A DNA stretch of 64,000 nucleotides from Shewanella sp. KX20019 (GTDB lineage: Bacteria > Pseudomonadota > Gammaproteobacteria > Enterobacterales > Shewanellaceae), in contig NZ_CP068437.1 in NCBI RefSeq assembly GCF_016757755.1, positions 434,001 to 498,000 on the forward strand, read 5' to 3'. Position 1 is the first letter of the stretch; each line of letters starts with the position of its first letter. Of the stretch, positions 1 through 8,887 are shown piece after piece. Both the position numbers and the translations under genes were made by a program. The notes beneath the pieces are model-generated. The model had not been told where the DNA came from. It worked only from the letters and a program-made list of their open reading frames with translations, and ran no database searches.

Positions 1-328
1 TAACGAGCTCATTCACTCCATTTTCGTCCGTCAAATCACTACTGTCTCCAGATTCAGCGAGTACTTCTAAGGCGACACTGGCTGCCATACCCGTGCTCCA
101 AAGTTTGCTATCTGATGTATGGGCCACAACCGCGATAGGAGACATAGGCTGATTAGCGGTAAGGTTAGTGACGGTGACGTTGTAATCCTGCATCACCGGC
201 GAGACCACTGGTGGCACAACTGGCGCTGGGGAATCATTATCATTATCTGAGCAACCCGCTAACCCGATAGTCGCAAAGGCAACTAATGCCATCGCACTAC
301 GTTTAAAATTATCTATTAGATAGTTCAT
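1..328 (-). CDS. Spondin-domain lipoprotein, C-terminus beyond the window
   Basis: Partial gene read leftward off the window edge; about 109 codons are visible. The N-terminus has a hydrophobic segment ending in the lipobox LAGC (Cys about residue 26), followed by an acidic and Pro-rich linker, so an anchored envelope lipoprotein is expected. The segment YNVTVTNLTANQPMSPIAV matches the start of the domain in the neighbouring upstream gene (ISVTNLTHGNYFTPILI), the pattern of spondin_N-type secreted proteins. It starts 10 nt after the upstream stop with GGAGAT in the gap, so the two are probably cotranscribed and coupled. Exact function is unknown; cell-surface adhesion or matrix roles are only guesses from the domain name. 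Confidence 0.75.
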   Translation of the reverse strand, partial: MNYLIDNFKRSAMALVAFATIGLAGCSDNDNDSPAPVVPPVVSPVMQDYNVTVTNLTANQPMSPIAVVAHTSDSKLWSTGMAASVALEVLAESGDSSDLTDENGVNELV

Positions 329-338
329 GGTTTATCTC

Positions 339-1040
339 CTATTTCACGACCACAGTCACTCGAGCAACAGGGTTTAACCAGCGATGAACACGGCTGTCTA
401 AATCACTTGCGCCAGCACTTAGATCTGTATCACCTAACACCCCTGGATGAATATGCACTTTATCGTTGTTACTGTTATCCATGATGCCCGTCGCGTTCAT
501 ACCGCCATCGCCGCCAGGTGCAGCAGGGATCCCTGGGGTACCCACCATTCCGCCACCATTAATGATCTCGTCATTGGCTTCAGTGCCAGCATCATAAGCA
601 TTGAGGGTAAAGGTGTATGTACCGGTTTCGGTTGGGATCTTCCATGCATCTAAACCAACAAAGGCATCGTTAGTCGGCAGTACCATTGCAGTGATTGATA
701 AGTGGGTCATATCGCCGCTGTCGAGCATAATGCTTTCAACCTTGGCACTCGGTGCTAATAGTCCCATCGCAGGGTTCGCCGCTGTTACACCGCCTGCGCC
801 TGTTACTGCAGCATCTAGATCGGCAATGTCGCCACCTTCGGCCATTTTTTGTAGCGCGGGAGTTGCCATCTCACCAGCTTGAAATAGATGACTGTCCATA
901 TCATGGGCGGCAATGAGAATAGGAGTGAAGTAATTACCGTGGGTAAGGTTTGTAACACTGATTTCAAGCTCTGCAGCAGCTGCAGGTAGGCTCGCTAAAC
1001 TTCCGAGTATGAGGGCTTTCGCTACTTGATTAACATTCAT
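339..1040 (-). CDS. Secreted spondin-domain protein
   Basis: 233 aa. A signal peptide with an Ala-rich end (PAAAAELE, cleavage about residue 23) is followed by one domain starting ISVTNLTHGNYFTPILIAAHD, typical of bacterial spondin_N-domain proteins. The C-terminal half has a Gly/Met-rich stretch and ends in RVTVVVK, looking like a beta-sandwich edge strand. There is no lipobox, so it is probably periplasmic or secreted. The ATG is preceded by GGAGATATATC. It is first of at least two tandem paralogues; the downstream one (1..328) is a lipoprotein. Upstream lie three ATATC repeats spaced 11 bp that may control the pair. Biological role is unknown. Confidence 0.8.
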   Translation of the reverse strand: MNVNQVAKALILGSLASLPAAAAELEISVTNLTHGNYFTPILIAAHDMDSHLFQAGEMATPALQKMAEGGDIADLDAAVTGAGGVTAANPAMGLLAPSAKVESIMLDSGDMTHLSITAMVLPTNDAFVGLDAWKIPTETGTYTFTLNAYDAGTEANDEIINGGGMVGTPGIPAAPGGDGGMNATGIMDNSNNDKVHIHPGVLGDTDLSAGASDLDSRVHRWLNPVARVTVVVK

Positions 1041-1082
1041 GATATATCTCCGTTGTCTGAATAGTTAAAGCATGACAAACGG

Positions 1083-1148
1083 ATATCACCTGAATATCGC
1101 CAAAATATCACAAAAGTATAACAACGGGTGTTGGGTCACGTTATGACC
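1083..1148. promoter_or_regulatory. Candidate operator region: 11-bp direct repeats and an inverted repeat
   Basis: The 307 bp gap between two divergent genes holds three ATATC(A/G)C motifs starting at 1083, 1094 and 1105, exactly 11 bp apart, about 45-70 bp upstream of the spondin gene start. At 1134-1148 lies GGTCA-N5-TGACC, a perfect 5 bp inverted repeat. One-helical-turn direct repeats are typical of OmpR/PhoB-type binding. No regulator can be assigned from sequence alone. Confidence 0.35.
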
Positions 1149-1347
1149 ATGTTTTCAGAGGTTTATATTCATAATGCAAGATAAATCAATATGACAAATT
1201 TTAAAAAAGGCATACTTCTGTTGGTTTTATCAGCGAGTGAATTGAGGCTTGCTATTATCTAGCCGGTAAATACGTTATTTTGCGTGCAAAATCAGGACCG
1301 TAGTCAGCATTGCTGGTGGTTTGTAACCTAATATAAGCCGAGTAAAG

Positions 1348-3912
1348 ATGTATATTGGCAACAAAATAATAGTTTTTATTGTTGGGATTTGTACTCCTAT
1401 TATTATCGCTGCAAGTATTTGTGCGAACCTTTGGTTTGATAGTGAGATTGTTTCATTGCGTGGTTATGCAGTAAGCAAAGAACTTGAGAACATTGAGGAT
1501 ATGCTGAGTAGAGAGTTACAGCTGCTGGAAGTGGTCGCCACTATTTATGCTGCACCTGTATCATCTACAGCGCTTGATGATGTCAGCCAAACCAGTGCAC
1601 TTCTTAATGGCGTAAGTGTGTTTTTCTGGGACAATGGTCTGGTTACCCCGCTGTTAACACAGGACAAGCAACTCGCACAGAGACTTCCTGAGTTACCCAA
1701 ACATCTATTTCATAACCGTGAGCTGATCTCTGGTGCCTATTTTGATGTGCAGCATGACACAGCCTATTTTATCAGTGCAAAGCCATTCTCAACCGATAAA
1801 GCGTCGATTGCCGTTAGAGTGATTCAAGATAATGGCCTTGCACAGTTAGGATTACCGGGCTTTGTAGAGCAGGCGGGAGTGGAGCCTGGCAATGCCAATC
1901 GTGATGTTTTGGTTAGTGGTCAAACGATACAAGCCGCTCTAGATCTCCCCGCTTTTAATGCAAAGCTACCCGTATATATTAATTTGGTATTTTCCAACGG
2001 CTTCTTTTCTAGATTAACGTCGCAATATACTTGGATGGCGGGAGGGATGCTTTGTTTGGTCATGTTACTGCAACTGGTGACCTATTTATGGTTAAAGCTC
2101 GGCTTCGTTAAACCTTTTCATACTCTGACTGAGCAGTTAATCAGCATTAACCCAATGGCAAAAAGCTACCGACCTATTACCGCTGAAGGTAGCGTTGAAC
2201 TGAGTATTTTAACTCGGCGAATAAATGGTTTGCTGGCACGAATTTATCGGCAAGAGATGCGTTCTAAAATTACCTTGGAGTCCATTGCTGAAGCCGTGAT
2301 CTTGACTGATATCAACGCTAAAGTTATCTATATCAATCCATGCGCTGAGCGGTTACTCAAGGTAAAAAGTGCTAAAGCATTGGGCGAAAGCCCTCAGACT
2401 CTGCTACGAGCGGGTGACAGCTTTAACAGTGAACTGAATGAGTTTATGCAAAGTGGTGCTTCCTTGCCTGAGTTTACTCAGATTGCGCTGACTCTCGATG
2501 TGCAAAAGATAATGGAGCGCAGCGTGAATAACTTGAGAAACCATAACGGCCAGGTGGTCGGAGTGGTGATTGTGCTGCGAGATATAACTCAGGAGGCCAA
2601 ACTTAAACAACAACTGCAGCGGCGAGCCAACTTTGATCAAGTGACCGGCTTGCTCAATCGCAGTGCCTTTGAAGAGCAACTGAAAACATTGGCAGCTGAT
2701 GCTAGTTCTGTCGCAGTTGTGTACTTAGACTTAGAGCAGTTTAAGTTGATCAACGATTCTTGCGGGCATAACGCTGGCGATAAAATGCTTTGCATGGTTG
2801 CCAACGCCATCGAGTCCAGTATCTCTAGCGAGCACCTGCTGGCGCGACTGGGCGGCGATGAGTTCGGCTTAGCCATTAAAGACACTTCGGCACTGAATGT
2901 GGCCAGGTTACTTAAAAATATTATCAATAATGTCTCAATGCAGGTTATGCATCATCAACAAGAGCATTATCGAGTCGGGGTGAGTGTGGGGGTTTCTTAT
3001 AGTCGCCATCAGCAGAAAGATGTACTGGAAATGCTCAAAGATGCCGATATTGCTTGCTTAGCAGCAAAGCGTAAAGGGTGTAATCAGATTCATTTTTATG
3101 ATGATCGCGATCAAGAGCTTTGCTATCAACGTAACGCCCCTAAATGGGCGGTACGCATTGCTCAAGCTATCGAGCATAACGAGCTTGTTTTGTACTATCA
3201 AAAGATTGAACGGCTGAGTGCGCAACATCATCGCAAGCGATTGGAGGTATTATTACGGATCCAAGAACCTTGCGGACGCATATTACCACCGGCACAGTTT
3301 ATCGCCGCAGCAGAGCGCTTTAAGTTGATGACAGAGGTTGATAAAGAGGTCATAAGAAAAACATTCTTGTGGTTGTCGTTGCGCGAAGAACTTTGGCAAG
3401 ACCATAGTTTGTCGATCAACCTTTCAGGCAATAGCTTGGGGGCTGAAGGCATGGTGAGTTACATTTTGCAGCAACAAGCGCGGTTTAATATCCCGAGTTG
3501 TTGTATCTGTTTTGAAATAACTGAGACTAGTGCGATTCAAAACCATAGCCGCGCGATGGATATGTTACTGCAACTGCGCAAGCAGGGATTCTCATTCGCA
3601 CTGGATGATTTCGGCAGTGGCTTTGCTTCTTACGGTTATTTAAAAGAGATGCCAGTTGATTACGTTAAAATCGACGGCTGCTTTGTTAAATCTTTAACGA
3701 CCAATGCTAAAGATTATGCCATCGTAAAGTCTATTCACGATGTATGCCGAGTGATGGGGATTGAGACTGTAGCAGAGTTTGTTGAAAATCAAGATATTAT
3801 GGAGCAACTCAAACATATCGGGGTCAACTATGCTCAGGGGTATGCTATCGGTAGACCACAAGCACTTGAAGATTACCAGCCAATTGCAAGGTTGCAACAA
3901 CGCTCAGCTTAA
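1348..3912 (+). CDS. Membrane GGDEF/EAL cyclic-di-GMP protein
   Basis: 854 aa. An N-terminal membrane segment (about 8-28), a periplasmic sensor region, a second membrane segment (about 229-250), a linker and PAS domain (about 305-405), then GGDEF (about 425-590) and EAL (about 610-845). GGDEF is intact at residues 502-506 (RLGGDEFGLAI), but the upstream RxxD inhibitory site is absent (SSEH in its place). The EAL motif reads EVL at 633-635; the phosphodiesterase residues in INLSGNSL, EITET and DDFGSG (about 753) are kept. It could make and break cyclic-di-GMP; which activity dominates cannot be told. Divergent from the spondin genes, so it may tune surface properties, but this is inference. 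Confidence 0.9.
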   Translation: MYIGNKIIVFIVGICTPIIIAASICANLWFDSEIVSLRGYAVSKELENIEDMLSRELQLLEVVATIYAAPVSSTALDDVSQTSALLNGVSVFFWDNGLVTPLLTQDKQLAQRLPELPKHLFHNRELISGAYFDVQHDTAYFISAKPFSTDKASIAVRVIQDNGLAQLGLPGFVEQAGVEPGNANRDVLVSGQTIQAALDLPAFNAKLPVYINLVFSNGFFSRLTSQYTWMAGGMLCLVMLLQLVTYLWLKLGFVKPFHTLTEQLISINPMAKSYRPITAEGSVELSILTRRINGLLARIYRQEMRSKITLESIAEAVILTDINAKVIYINPCAERLLKVKSAKALGESPQTLLRAGDSFNSELNEFMQSGASLPEFTQIALTLDVQKIMERSVNNLRNHNGQVVGVVIVLRDITQEAKLKQQLQRRANFDQVTGLLNRSAFEEQLKTLAADASSVAVVYLDLEQFKLINDSCGHNAGDKMLCMVANAIESSISSEHLLARLGGDEFGLAIKDTSALNVARLLKNIINNVSMQVMHHQQEHYRVGVSVGVSYSRHQQKDVLEMLKDADIACLAAKRKGCNQIHFYDDRDQELCYQRNAPKWAVRIAQAIEHNELVLYYQKIERLSAQHHRKRLEVLLRIQEPCGRILPPAQFIAAAERFKLMTEVDKEVIRKTFLWLSLREELWQDHSLSINLSGNSLGAEGMVSYILQQQARFNIPSCCICFEITETSAIQNHSRAMDMLLQLRKQGFSFALDDFGSGFASYGYLKEMPVDYVKIDGCFVKSLTTNAKDYAIVKSIHDVCRVMGIETVAEFVENQDIMEQLKHIGVNYAQGYAIGRPQALEDYQPIARLQQRSA

Positions 3913-3976
3913 AGATATTTGCGGTTTGATAGGATATATGTGAGTTTGGATCCACCTTAATAAATGCAGACCAAAT

Positions 3977-4780
3977 ATGAGCAACTTCAAAGATAAAGTT
4001 ATCATTGTTACTGGCGCTTCAGAAGGCATTGGTCGTGCGGTAGCTCTCGCGCTGGCGCCCTTAGGATGTCAGTTAGTGATTAGTGCCCGTAATCAGCAGC
4101 GGCTAAGCTCCTTAGCGTCGGAAATAACGGCCTTAGGCCTGCCTCCTTTAGTCTTTGCGGCAGACTTAGCGCAGTCGCCACAATGCCAAGGTTTAATTGC
4201 AGCATGCATAACACGCTTTGGTCGTTTAGACATTTTAATTAATAATGCTGGAATGACGATGTGGTCGCGCTTCGATGAGCTCAGTGACTTAAGCGTATTA
4301 TCGAAAATAATGCAGCTAAATTACCTTGCTCCAGCCTACCTTAGCCATGCTGCCATCCCACATTTAAAAAAGACGCAAGGACAGATTGTTGCGGTAGCTT
4401 CCATTACCGGGATGACTGGTGTACCTACGCGCAGCGGTTATGCCGCCTCTAAACATGCGGTGATAGGTTTCTTTGATTCACTGCGTATTGAGCTTAGCGA
4501 TGATAATGTGGCTGTGACGGTGATATGCCCAGATTTTGTCGTTAGCCAAACTCATAAACGCGCTTTAGATGCTCAAGGTAAGCCGTTAGGCGACACGCCA
4601 ATGCAGGAGTCTAAAATTATGACTGCTGACCAATGTGCACAGTTAATGTTACCCGCAATAGCACAGCGGAAACGACTGTTGATAACCTCCTTTAGAGGTC
4701 GGATTGGGCGCTTCTTTAAGATAATAGCCCCAGGCCTGATCGACAAAATAGCTCGTAAAGCAATTTCCTCAGGCCGTTAG
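3977..4780 (+). CDS. Short-chain dehydrogenase/reductase (SDR)
   Basis: 267 aa classical SDR. The nucleotide-binding TGASEGIGRA is at residues 13-22, NNAG at about 89-92 and the catalytic YAASK at about 155-159 with the upstream Ser (ASITG). The cofactor is NAD(P)H; Arg in SARNQQR after the second strand suggests NADPH. The C-terminal segment is basic and mildly hydrophobic, as in membrane-associated SDRs of the DhrS7-like group. The substrate cannot be predicted. It starts 64 nt after the GGDEF/EAL gene on the same strand and has no strong ribosome binding site. Confidence 0.88.
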   Translation: MSNFKDKVIIVTGASEGIGRAVALALAPLGCQLVISARNQQRLSSLASEITALGLPPLVFAADLAQSPQCQGLIAACITRFGRLDILINNAGMTMWSRFDELSDLSVLSKIMQLNYLAPAYLSHAAIPHLKKTQGQIVAVASITGMTGVPTRSGYAASKHAVIGFFDSLRIELSDDNVAVTVICPDFVVSQTHKRALDAQGKPLGDTPMQESKIMTADQCAQLMLPAIAQRKRLLITSFRGRIGRFFKIIAPGLIDKIARKAISSGR

Positions 4781-4793
4781 CAGCCCATTATAG

Positions 4794-4913
4794 TTACTTG
4801 TTCAAATATTTAACGATAGCCGATGCAGCATCTTTAGTTGGCTTACTGTCCGATGCTTCCATAGCGATTGCTGGTGTATGGCCAGTCATAATCTCAGCGA
4901 TATGTAGCCACAT
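4794..4913 (-). CDS. Possible 39-residue ORF or gene remnant downstream of purD
   Basis: A 39-codon frame, starting MWLHIAEIMTGHTPAIAM and ending IVKYLNK, lies between the purD terminator and the convergent SDR gene. The composition is protein-like (amphipathic start, Lys-rich end) and the frame is free of rare runs, but there is no clear ribosome binding site and I recognise no family. It could be the tail of a decayed gene or a chance frame. Confidence 0.25.
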   Translation of the reverse strand: MWLHIAEIMTGHTPAIAMEASDSKPTKDAASAIVKYLNK

Positions 4914-4914
4914 A

Positions 4915-4946
4915 TAATAAAGCCCAGTGAAAACTGGGCTTTATTA
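4915..4946 (-). terminator. Rho-independent terminator of purHD
   Basis: AAAGCCCAGTG / CTGGGCTTT form a strong GC stem with an AAAA loop and T/A-rich flanks on both sides, 17 nt beyond the purD stop. The flanks would allow action on both strands. Confidence 0.85.
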
Positions 4947-4963
4947 TTTCGAGGTCTTTCGCG

Positions 4964-6259
4964 TTAGCTGTTTTCTCTCGCAATAGCTCGGTAAGCGATA
5001 TCGGTGCGGAAATACACATCATCCCAATGGATGGCGTCAACCAGTTGGTAAGCTGATGCTTGCGCTTCCGTCACGGTATTACCCAGTGCTGTAGCGCATA
5101 GCACACGGCCACCATTGGTCACTACCTTGCCGTCTTTCATGCTAGTGCCAGCGTGGAATACTTTAGCATCGCCGTTGCCTAGACTTAAACCGTCAATCAC
5201 ATCATGCTTGCGGTAAGCTTCTGGATAACCACCGGCGGCTAATACGACGCCAACAGCTGCACGAGAGTCAAACTCTGCAGTCACTTGATCAAGTTCGCCG
5301 CGGGTAGAGGCTAAGCAAAGCTCTACCAGATCTGATTTCAGACGCATCATGATAGGTTGAGTTTCAGGGTCGCCAAAACGACAGTTGTACTCAAGGACTT
5401 TCGCGCTGCCATCTGGTGAGATCATCAGACCGGCATAAAGGAAGCCAGTGTAAACATTGCCTTCAGCTGCCATGCCATCAACCGTTGGACGGATAACGTT
5501 AGCAATCGTCCAATCGTGAACCGCTTGAGTCACAACAGGTGCGGGTGAATACGCCCCCATACCGCCAGTGTTTGGACCGTGATCGCCATTATCACGTGCT
5601 TTATGATCTTGGCTGGTGGCCATTGCAAGAATGTTCTTGCCATCAACCATCACGATAAAGCTGGCTTCTTCGCCATTGAGAAACTCTTCAACCACGACGC
5701 GAGAACCCGCCTCGCCAAATAGATTTCCTGCAAGCATATCTTCAATTGCAGCATCGGCTTCGCTTTGGTCTTGCGCAATAATCACGCCTTTACCTGCCGC
5801 TAAGCCGTCGGCTTTAATCACGATAGGAAAACCAGTGGTGGTCGTCATTTCAGCAACATAAGCCTTAGCTGGAGCTATCTCGGTAAAGTTAGCGTAAGCA
5901 GCCGTAGGAATGTTATGACGTGCCAAAAAGTCTTTAGTAAACGCTTTAGATGACTCTAACTGCGCCGCGCCTTGAGTTGGGCCAAATATTGGCAGACCTG
6001 CTTCATTGAAAGCGTCAACAACCCCTATTGCTAGCGGAACTTCTGGACCAACAATAGTGATGGCTACTTTTTTCTCGGTAGCAAAAGCAACGAGTGCAGA
6101 GATATCTTCAACATTGATTGCCACGTTCTCTAATTTTGGCTCTAATGTTGTGCCTGCATTACCAGGAGCTACAAATACGGTTTCAACTTGTGCAGATTGC
6201 GCCGCTTTCCATGCCAATGCATGTTCGCGACCGCCGCCGCCAATAACTAATACTTTCAT
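4964..6259 (-). CDS. purD: Phosphoribosylamine-glycine ligase (GARS)
   Basis: 431 aa, close to the usual ~429. PurD joins glycine to 5-phosphoribosylamine using ATP, the second step of purine synthesis, in the cytoplasm. The N-terminal glycine loop VLVIGGGGREHALAW, the ATP-grasp region with KADGLAAGKGV (about 145-155), the GPNTGGMGAYSP loop and the C-terminal EYNCRFGDPETQ are all present. It lies 199 nt downstream of purH on the same strand, the usual purHD order, but with an unusually long gap that holds a heptamer tandem repeat. AAGGT precedes the ATG. Confidence 0.97.
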   Translation of the reverse strand: MKVLVIGGGGREHALAWKAAQSAQVETVFVAPGNAGTTLEPKLENVAINVEDISALVAFATEKKVAITIVGPEVPLAIGVVDAFNEAGLPIFGPTQGAAQLESSKAFTKDFLARHNIPTAAYANFTEIAPAKAYVAEMTTTTGFPIVIKADGLAAGKGVIIAQDQSEADAAIEDMLAGNLFGEAGSRVVVEEFLNGEEASFIVMVDGKNILAMATSQDHKARDNGDHGPNTGGMGAYSPAPVVTQAVHDWTIANVIRPTVDGMAAEGNVYTGFLYAGLMISPDGSAKVLEYNCRFGDPETQPIMMRLKSDLVELCLASTRGELDQVTAEFDSRAAVGVVLAAGGYPEAYRKHDVIDGLSLGNGDAKVFHAGTSMKDGKVVTNGGRVLCATALGNTVTEAQASAYQLVDAIHWDDVYFRTDIAYRAIARENS

Positions 6260-6413
6260 ATTTTTACCTTTTATAGCGACACCATTTTCCCTATCTCTGC
6301 ATCAAGCATGCTCGCGTATTGGCATATTCTTACCAACAAAAGTGCGCGTGCTTTCTTTGACCTAGAAAAAATGGCTTGCTCTAAACGTTAAAAGCTAAAT
6401 TTAATTGCAATTC

Positions 6414-6448
6414 TAGAACCTAGAACCTAGAACCTAGAGCCTAGAACC
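6414..6448. repeat. Heptamer tandem repeat (TAGAACC, five copies)
   Basis: Five uninterrupted 7 bp units in the purH-purD gap: four TAGAACC and one TAGAGCC (fourth copy). It is a short microsatellite-like array immediately 3' of purH, and copy number may vary between strains by slippage. Confidence 0.9.
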
Positions 6449-6458
6449 TACTCATAAA

Positions 6459-8048
6459 TTAATGACGGAAGTGACGCATGCCAGTAAAGACCATTGCCAT
6501 GCCGTGCTCATCTGCCGCTGCAATGATCTCTTGGTCACGAATAGAGCCACCAGGTTGGATGATACAGCTAATACCAGCTTCTGCAGCAGCATCAATGCCG
6601 TCACGGAATGGGAAGAATGCATCAGATGCCATCACTGAATCTTGAACTGCTAAGCCTTCATCAGCGGCTTTAATGCCGGCGACTTTAGCGCTATATACGC
6701 GGCTCATTTGACCTGCACCGACACCAATGGTCATGCTGTTCTTGGCATATACGATGGCATTTGATTTAACAAATTTGGCCACTTTCCAGCAGAACATCAG
6801 ATCTTTCATTTCGCTAGCCGTAGGTTGACGCTTAGAAACCACTTTCACGTCATCTAAACCAACCATGCCTTGATCGCGGTCTTGTAGCAATAAGCCACCG
6901 TTGACACGTTTGTAATCAAGGCTCTTAGTCTTGCTAGCCCATTGGCCACATTCAAGTACGCGTACGTTAACTTTAGCGGCAACAATGTCGCGTGCAGCTT
7001 GGCTAACTGATGGGGCTATGATCACTTCAACAAACTGGCGCTCAACAATAGCAGCAGCTGTCGCAGCATCTAACTCGCCGTTAAAGGCGATGATGCCACC
7101 AAAGGCTGATGTAGGATCCGTTTGGAATGCGCGGTTATAAGCTTCTAGCAGGTTTTCACCAATCGCTACACCACAAGGGTTAGCATGCTTAACGATGACA
7201 CATGCTGGCTCATCAAACTCTTTCACACACTCAAGTGCTGAGTCCGTATCGGCGATATTGTTATAAGACAATGCTTTGCCTTGTAACTGAACAGCAGTTG
7301 CAACCGACGCTTCATCTAAGTTTGTATCAACATAGAAAGCGGCTGTTTGATGGCTGTTTTCGCCATAACGCAGGTCTTGCTTCTTAACGAGTTGAGTATT
7401 GTATGTACGAGGGAACTTAGAATCTTCGTGGCACTCATCTTTACTGTGTGCTGGTACTTTAGTACCGAAGTAATTCGCGATCATGCCATCGTATGCTGCT
7501 GTATGCTCAAAAGCGGCAATAGCAAGATCAAAACGAGTTTCTAGTGTTGTGCTACCTTCGTTTGCTTGCATCTCTGCAATCACGCGGCCGTAGTCGCTAG
7601 CATTAACAACGATGGTAGTATCTTTGTGGTTTTTAGCGGTTGAGCGAACCATAGTCGGGCCGCCGATATCGATATTCTCGACAGCGTCAGCTAAGGTGCA
7701 ACCCTCTTTTGCGACGGTTTCAGCAAATGGATATAAGTTAACCGCAACCAAATCGATAGGGTTGATGTTGTTTTGCTCCATAACGAGCTCATCAATACCA
7801 CGACGCGCCAAAATGCCACCATGCACTTTAGGGTGCAAAGTCTTTACACGACCATCCATTATTTCTGGGTGACCAGTGTAATCTGATACTTCAATGACAG
7901 GCACACCATTATCTGCCAACAGGCGGGCGGTGCCGCCAGTAGATAGTAGCTCAACACCTTGAGCATGCAGCGCTTGTGCAAACTCTAAGATTCCGGTTTT
8001 ATCTGAAACGCTTAACAGCGCGCGACGAATAGGTCTGGCATTATTCAT
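6459..8048 (-). CDS. purH: Bifunctional AICAR transformylase / IMP cyclohydrolase
   Basis: 529 aa, the standard length. It performs the last two steps of IMP synthesis: formyl transfer to AICAR and ring closure. The N-terminal MGS-like cyclohydrolase domain (about 1-195) has RRALLSVSDKTGI and STGGTARLLADNGV; the transformylase domain follows with LRYGENSHQTAAFY and ends RDGIDAAAEAGISCIIQPGGSIRDQ...TGMRHFRH, as in the family. First gene of the leftward purHD operon. The 320 nt leader upstream contains an imperfect hairpin. Confidence 0.98.
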   Translation of the reverse strand: MNNARPIRRALLSVSDKTGILEFAQALHAQGVELLSTGGTARLLADNGVPVIEVSDYTGHPEIMDGRVKTLHPKVHGGILARRGIDELVMEQNNINPIDLVAVNLYPFAETVAKEGCTLADAVENIDIGGPTMVRSTAKNHKDTTIVVNASDYGRVIAEMQANEGSTTLETRFDLAIAAFEHTAAYDGMIANYFGTKVPAHSKDECHEDSKFPRTYNTQLVKKQDLRYGENSHQTAAFYVDTNLDEASVATAVQLQGKALSYNNIADTDSALECVKEFDEPACVIVKHANPCGVAIGENLLEAYNRAFQTDPTSAFGGIIAFNGELDAATAAAIVERQFVEVIIAPSVSQAARDIVAAKVNVRVLECGQWASKTKSLDYKRVNGGLLLQDRDQGMVGLDDVKVVSKRQPTASEMKDLMFCWKVAKFVKSNAIVYAKNSMTIGVGAGQMSRVYSAKVAGIKAADEGLAVQDSVMASDAFFPFRDGIDAAAEAGISCIIQPGGSIRDQEIIAAADEHGMAMVFTGMRHFRH

Positions 8049-8087
8049 TGTAGGTACAGGGTCCAGTAGTTATTTTAAGGATCTTTC

Positions 8088-8133
8088 GGAAAACAGAACA
8101 GTGTTAGGTTTACTAACCTCTACACTGCTTTCC
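8088..8133. promoter_or_regulatory. Imperfect inverted repeat in the purH leader
   Basis: GGAAAACAG...GGTT and AACC...CTGCTTTCC can fold back, with a 3 nt insertion and two mismatches, around a TACT loop about 40 nt upstream of purH. It could be a leader structure or a terminator from an upstream transcript; there is no long T run. I found no convincing PurR operator in the same 320 bp gap. Confidence 0.3.
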
Positions 8134-8270
8134 AAAAGTCCCTCAATACTCTCCCGTCACGGCGCGCATATTTTAACGCAGTTTTATCCTTGACGGTGTT
8201 TTTTTCTGCGCGATTTCACAATACGGTAAACAGAACAAGCATAGAACGATTTTTTTGTTCAGAATAAGCC

Positions 8271-8302
8271 TTGACCTTGGATACAACTCTAAGGTTTATA
8301 CT
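8271..8302 (+). promoter_or_regulatory. MerR-type promoter and operator of zntR-exporter operon
   Basis: A -35 TTGACC (8271-8276) and -10 TATACT (8297-8302) are separated by 20 bp, the overlong spacing characteristic of MerR-family promoters. A dyad ACCTT...AAGGT (8274-8278 / 8291-8295) fills the spacer, the usual operator position. It lies about 70 nt upstream of the regulator start, so the regulator probably controls its own operon with the exporter. Confidence 0.75.
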
Positions 8303-8369
8303 TTGGCTATTGAGTAACATTGTACTGATGACATTTGGCAATGCATTTGGTTTATGGAAGGGGGAAGTG

Positions 8370-8885
8370 ATGTATCGAATTGGTGAGCTGGCACAATTGT
8401 GTGAGGTCAAAACGGATACGTTAAGGTTCTACGAGAAACATGGATTGCTATCGCCTTCATCAAGAACAGATTCGGGCTATCGTATCTATACCGAAAGTGA
8501 TGCTGAGCGCTTACGCTTTATCTTGCGTGCTAAAGCGGTTGGTTTTACCCTTGCAGAAATTGTAGAACTGCTTTCGATTGAGTTAGACAAGTCCAACTGG
8601 GCCTGTGCAGACGTTAAAGGGCTGGTGGATGACAAGTTAGCCAATGTAGAAGCTAAAATCGCGGAATTAAACCACTTTCAGCTCTCTTTACAGCGGCTTT
8701 CTCAAGCTTGTTGCGGCGGGCCTGAAAGTGCAGAGCACTGCTCCATTTTAGAAGCATTAGAATCAAGTACTGAAAACATTCGCTGTGAAGGTGATTCACA
8801 TGAGCACGGTCACACTCATGACAATGCGCAGTTTACCAAAACATGCCAAGACAAGTCAGCAGCTAAAAATTCACAAGAGAAGTAG
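8370..8885 (+). CDS. zntR: MerR-family zinc/copper-responsive regulator (ZntR-like)
   Basis: 171 aa from the ATG at 8370, which has GAAGGGGGA upstream; a longer frame from 8271 would overlap the promoter and is rejected. The N-terminal MerR winged helix (MYRIGELAQLCEVKTDTLRF, about 1-70) is followed by a dimerisation helix and a metal loop with CCGG and EHC (about 112-124), matching the ZntR arrangement rather than CueR. An extra His-rich tail (HEHGHTHD) and one more Cys follow. It should bind the dyad at 8274-8295 and activate itself and the exporter 2 nt downstream. Zinc is the likeliest inducer by family, but copper or others are not excluded. Confidence 0.88.
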   Translation: MYRIGELAQLCEVKTDTLRFYEKHGLLSPSSRTDSGYRIYTESDAERLRFILRAKAVGFTLAEIVELLSIELDKSNWACADVKGLVDDKLANVEAKIAELNHFQLSLQRLSQACCGGPESAEHCSILEALESSTENIRCEGDSHEHGHTHDNAQFTKTCQDKSAAKNSQEK

Positions 8886-8887
8886 TT

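Noticed and set aside
8160..8200. PurR operator upstream of purH
   Set aside because: AACGCAGTTTTATCC resembles the PurR consensus only in one half and needs a deletion to align.
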